A DNA stretch of 64,000 bases, from positions 1-64,000 of the forward strand of contig NW_027331408.1 of NCBI RefSeq assembly GCF_022965805.1. The letters are read 5' to 3'. This stretch comes from Primulina eburnea. Lineage: Eukaryota; Streptophyta; Magnoliopsida; Lamiales; Gesneriaceae. Positions 59,770-64,000 of this stretch are shown one piece after another. The position numbers and the translations under genes are program-made. Position 1 is the stretch's first letter. Every line of letters begins with the position of its first letter. The notes below the pieces were generated by a model. It did no database searches, had not been told where the DNA came from, and was given only the letters and a program-made list of their open reading frames with translations.

Positions 59770-60560
59770 TCTCGAGACCACCTATGAGGTATGGTCTGCT
59801 TCTTGAAGAGGGCCATGATGAGCCTAACTATGGATGTGATCCAAGGACCTTCAAGGAAGCGTTATCTGATGCCGATTAATCCAAATGGCTTGAAGCTATG
59901 GAATCTGAGATGAATTCCATACATCCGAACCAAGTGTGGGATCTTATAGATCCACCTGAGGGAAAGGTTCCCATAGGGACTTGGGGCGGATGGGAAGGTA
60001 TTGACTTTCAAGGCGCGATTGGTGGAAAAAGGATGTACTCAAAGACAAGGAGTTGACTTTGAGGAAACCTTTTCCCAGTCGCAATGTTCAAGTCCATAAG
60101 GATTTTGCTAGCCATAGCTGCATGGTATGACTATGAGATATGGCAGATGGATGTTAAGACAGTCTTTCTTAATAGGGATTTTAAGAAAGTGATTTACATG
60201 TCTCAACCTGAAGGGTTTACATCTGTCGGAAGTGAGCATATGGTATGCAAACTTCAGAGATCTGTTTATGGTCTAAAGAAGGCATCAATGAGTTGGAACC
60301 TTAGATTCGATTGTACAATCAAAGAGTTTGATTTACTAAGAATCCTGAGGGACCCTGTGTGTATAAGAAGGTCAGTGGGAGTGTTGTGACATTCCTAGTG
60401 TTGTATGTTGATGACATTCTACTCATTGGGAATGATGTAGGAATGTTGCAATCAACTAAGATTTGGTTAGCGAGTAAGTTCTCGATGCAGGACTTGGGTG
60501 AAGCATTTTTGTATTGGGATACAGATCTATAGAGATAGATCGAAAAGATTGCTTGATCTC
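59770..60560 (+). pseudogene. Reverse transcriptase remnant of element 4
   Basis: Copia RT in pieces: around 59870-59930 the LEAMESEMNSIHPNQVWDL pattern, then from 60084 an open stretch with IWQMDVKTVFLN, MSQPEGF and VCKLQRSVYGLKKAS, ending at 60389. The catalytic YVDDIL motif lies at 60404 onward but in another frame, so a frameshift separates it from the fingers. Further stops occur near 60530. Confidence 0.88.
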
Positions 60561-60639
60561 ACCCAGTCCACATACATTGATACCATCGTGAAGCGCTTCT
60601 CGATGGATGAGTCCATGAGAGGACATCTATCAATGTGTC

Positions 60640-61378
60640 ATGGCGTGTCCCTATCCAAGTCTGTCTCTTGAGACAGATGCAGAGATAGTGGCGATGACAC
60701 GCATTCCGTATGCTTCGGCAATTGGTAGCATCATGTATGTGATGATATCTACACGTCCTGACGTGGCACTAATTGTAGTGAGTAGATATCAATCGAACCC
60801 TGGTCTTCCACACTGGAAAGCTGTGAAAGACATCCTCAAGTAGTTGAGAAGGACCAATAAGTTGTTCTTGGTCTATGGGGTGGAGAACTAAAATTGGAAG
60901 GCTATACCGACTCTAGCTTCCAAAGCGATATCGATGACTCGAAGTCAACCTCCGGTTTTGTATTCATGCTCAACGGTGCTGCTGTCTCTTGGAAGAGTTC
61001 CAAGCAAGACAATATTACGGATTCCAGCACAGAGGCCGAATACATTGCTGCATCAAATGTAGCAAGGGAGGCTGTTTGGATAAGGAATTTCGTCTAAAAG
61101 TTGGACGTCATTCCTAATGGAGTTGCTCCTATCCCGGTGTTGTGTGACAACACGGGAGCTTTAGCTCAAGCAAAGGAGCCTAGGTCTCATCAGAAATCCA
61201 AACTAGTATTGAAATAGTACCACATCCTCGGAGAGATTGTGGAAAGAAGAGAAGTGTCTATTGACAAAGTCGGCTCCGCAGATTATGTTGTTGATCCACT
61301 AGCTAAGCCTTTACCTGGAACCATTATTCGACAAGCATCGCGAATCAATGGGTTTAAAGCATATGGGTAGTTGGCTCT
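60640..61378 (+). pseudogene. RT end and RNase H remnant of element 4
   Basis: Open pieces with IPYASAIGSIMYVMISTRPD (60700 on), then [19 protein letters not shown] and [19 protein letters not shown] (60894-61097), then VLCDNTGALAQAKEP and HILGEIVERREVSIDKVGSA. These are the RT connection and RNase H motifs of Ty1/copia. Stops at 60841, 61095 and 61216 break the frame. The segment ends about 16 bases before the 3' LTR. Confidence 0.88.
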
Positions 61379-61384
61379 AGTGCA

Positions 61385-61394
61385 AGTGGGAGAT
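61385..61394 (+). other. Polypurine tract of element 4
   Basis: AGTGGGAGAT directly before the 3' LTR, the usual position and form in plant copia elements. Confidence 0.85.
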
Positions 61395-63556
61395 TGTTAG
61401 AGTAGGTGCCCGTCGAGCCAAGTGTTGGCCGAGTGTTCACAATGAAACTCTATGTATAAGCAGTCTTTATTTTAATAATATTTGAAATTATTATTATGGC
61501 AAATCTTTATCTGTATACCCATGCTAGCTGCATAGATAAAGCCCTTGAATATACAAATAGTAGAAAGAATATGAGATGCTCATATGATGAGTATCATGAA
61601 ACTCATATTTGTAATACTGTATATTCTAAACGGTTCCTAGTCGATTCAGCCGCCACTAAGAAGGATATAGGCCGCTCGAGTTAGAGACTAGTATTTGCGA
61701 TGTGAGTACCATGTTTCATTGGTAGGGGACATTGTGATGTCCGAACATGCAGATAGGTGCTCCTTGTAGAGTGCACTGAACAACCCTCCATAAAAGGACT
61801 TTCCAAGTGGTTCTCACTTATCGAGTGGAAAAGTCCTGGTTTATGGTTGTACAGAATTAGTCCTTATGACCCGGGACAACATTGAGACTCTATGTGCTAG
61901 AATTACACTTTGACTTGTTTACCGACTCTCATGGGGTCATCAGGTGGCAAGGTTGGGTGTTCTGTCGAAACACATAGGAGTCGATGCATTGTAGTCGGGG
62001 ATTCACCGCTTACCTTCGGGTATGGATATCCTATGTGTTATCATGTGTATGTAGGTTGAAATCTCTGGCCAGAGTATGGTTGTAATTATGAAAGGGGTTT
62101 CATAGATTACACCATCGATGCAACTACAACATGACACATAGTATCGATTCATTGACAACTCTCGATAAACCAATGGTTGTCGAATCGATCGGGATATATG
62201 AGTTGAAGGGACCGTACTGTACGCTAACCATAATAGAATGGTTCTTGCATGCACTATCATTTGATACCTAGGGAATCATGTAAGCGATGCTGCTAGGCGT
62301 TTAACATGATTGGTTGGGTACTATCAGACTTGAGTTCTGACGTTCTTATTATCAAGGTGTTGATAAATAAGAATGGAGCAATTGGGGTATGCTCATATAA
62401 GGACATGTTTAGTCCGAATCACATAGAGATGTGAACCCACGGCTAGTTGTATCAATGAACCATTGAGGGCCACACAAGTGCTAGCTTTCTAGATCCCGTT
62501 GAGAAGTAAAATAGTTCAATGTGTTGAACGGCTTATAAAGGGGTTTATAAGCGTAAAGAAAATTAGAAGTATGACTTCTATAAAGGAGAAAATAGTTCAA
62601 TGTGTTGAACGACTTATAAATGAGTTTATAAGTGTAAGGAAAAATAGAAGTATGACTTCTATGAGAGAAATGTAAATTTTGATTTATGGAAGTGTTCCTA
62701 AATTAAAATTTGGCCAAGAGAATAATGTAATTGAAAATTGTGATTTTCATAAACATTATTATGGACTAAATAAATTAATTCAAGTGTTGAATTAATTAAA
62801 CACTAGTGGACCTAGTAGAGTCCAAATAATTAAATTAATTCAAGTGTTGGATTAATTAAATTATATTGAGTCTTGTAGAGCTCAATTAAAATAATTATTT
62901 AACTAGTGGGACTTGGGTAAATTCAAGTAATGTTTAATTAGTCTCAAATGTGTTTGAGATAATTAAATTTAGTCCAAAGTTTTTAATTTGATTAAAAACT
63001 ATATTATATGCATGCATGGGAGGTGAAGGGTTGGAGATTACTTTTTATTAAAATAATGCAAGGCATGCACCTTTTGCTTTTTGCTTTTCTCACAACCAAG
63101 ACAAGAAAAATTAACTCATTCTCCTCCCTCTCCCACTCCACCTTGGCCGAATTCTTCATGCCATTTTCTCTCCTCCATTTTTCTTATTTTTGTTCTTCAA
63201 TTTGTTGGAGATAAAACACACTTCTCTTTGAAAAATCCTCATATTTTTCTAGTGCAAAATATGAGGGGATCTTCCTAGTTAGTGGTGGGCTTGATTTTTG
63301 AACAAGGAGTGTTCAAAGGAGGAAGCTTGTAGATTGTCGTGCCTTGAAGAGCTTTGTTGTTTGACAACAAAGTTGGTGCCATTCATCAATCTTTTAAAGA
63401 TTGATAGGTAAAACTATTTCTAACACCCTATGAATGTCATAATGTGTTTTTATTGTATTTGTTGCACAAGACTAGTAGGTGGCCGAAATTTTCCCTATAA
63501 AATTCGTTTTTTAAACTTCCGTTGCGCTTCCGGCCACCGTAACCGATCCCCTTTCA
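61395..63556 (+). repeat. Element 4 3' LTR
   Basis: Nearly identical to 54196-56349. The main difference I see is near 62800, with CACTAGTGGACCTAGTAGAG where the 5' LTR has TACTAGGGTAGAG. Confidence 0.95.
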
Positions 63557-63561
63557 CTAAG
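63557..63561. repeat. Target site duplication, right (CTAAG)
   Basis: Partner of 54191-54195; satellite continues from here. Confidence 0.93.
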
Positions 63562-64000
63562 AAGGGGAGGGATTTTATTTTTGGATTACTTTATGGGCTA
63601 AACTTTGCTCAATATTGTTGTAATCTACTACTTGTCATCCTCAAACGGATGGACAAACTGAAGTTGTAAATAGAACTTTGAGAACACTTTTGCGTGCTAT
63701 TCTTAAAAAGAACTTGGACTGACATTTCTTTGGACTTTATTTTTGGGTTGCCTAGGACTAAGAAGGTGAGGGATTCTATTTTTGGATTACTTTATGGGCT
63801 AAACTTTGCTCAATATTGTTGTAATCTACTACTTGTCATCCTCAAATGGGTGGACAAACTGAAGTTGTAAATAGAACTTTGGGAACACTTGTGCGTGCTA
63901 TTCTTAAAAGAACTTGGATTGACATTTCTATGCACTTTATTTTGGAGTTGCCTAGGACTAAGAAGGGGAGGGATTCTATTTTTGGATTACTTTATGGGCT
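63557..64000 (+). repeat. Satellite array E
   Basis: About two units, running off the right edge. The array restarts with CTAAG, the target duplication of the copia element, and continues in phase with array D, so D and E were one array before the copia insertion. Confidence 0.95.

Larger units (their letters stand above)
54196..63556 (+). mobile_element. Element 4: full-length but defective Ty1/copia element
   Basis: 9361 bp, plus strand, with LTRs of 2154 and 2162 bp and a 5-bp target duplication CTAAG (54191-54195, 63557-63561). It sits in one satellite unit, which continues in phase on the far side. Domain order gag, protease, integrase remnant, RT, RNase H is that of Ty1/copia. The coding part has many stops and frame changes and lacks most of the integrase, though the LTRs are nearly identical. 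Confidence 0.96.

Overview
This window is eukaryotic plant DNA, AT-rich and almost wholly repetitive. I see no host gene, tRNA or rRNA. A flowering plant is the best reading: four plant-type LTR retrotransposons are present, three of them Ty3/gypsy (one with a chromodomain-like C-terminus) and one Ty1/copia, all with a primer site matching initiator tRNA-Met. I cannot name the species.

The backbone is a head-to-tail satellite with a 200/201-bp unit, about 30 kb in total (roughly 150 units), always in the same orientation. It lies in five blocks: 1-7101, 14433-27308, 28903-37606, 53360-54195 and 63557-64000. The unit is built from two non-adjacent pieces of a Ty3/gypsy integrase: the start of the catalytic core ([16 protein letters not shown]) and its end ([17 protein letters not shown]), with about 53 residues between them missing, including both catalytic Asp positions. 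Units are arranged in higher-order repeats that differ between blocks.

Four insertions separate the blocks. (1) 7102-14432, minus strand: a complete Ty3/gypsy chromovirus-like element with 1339-bp LTRs and an almost intact gag-pol broken by one frameshift near the start of gag. (2) 27309-28902, minus strand: a solo LTR. (3) 37607-53359, minus strand: a gag-only Ty3/gypsy element (TR-GAG type, no pol) followed by a truncated second copy sharing the right LTR. Its gag is split by (3b) 42338-50109, plus strand: a related gag-only element with perfect 5-bp target duplications TCAAT. (4) 54196-63556, plus strand: a Ty1/copia element with target duplications CTAAG, near-identical LTRs, but a badly decayed and internally deleted gag-pol.

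The genes do not form a cellular pathway. Element 1 encodes a nearly full retrotransposition machinery; elements 3, 3b and 4 appear defective and would need enzymes in trans. Features shared between the elements stand out: clusters of short GC-rich inverted repeats upstream of the TATA box in every Ty3/gypsy LTR family, with compensatory changes; a 7-bp-arm inverted repeat just before the polypurine tract in all three full Ty3/gypsy elements, also with a compensatory change; and a long-range stem inside one LTR family. A tandem array this size loaded with nested elements suggests pericentromeric or centromeric heterochromatin, but the sequence alone cannot prove that.
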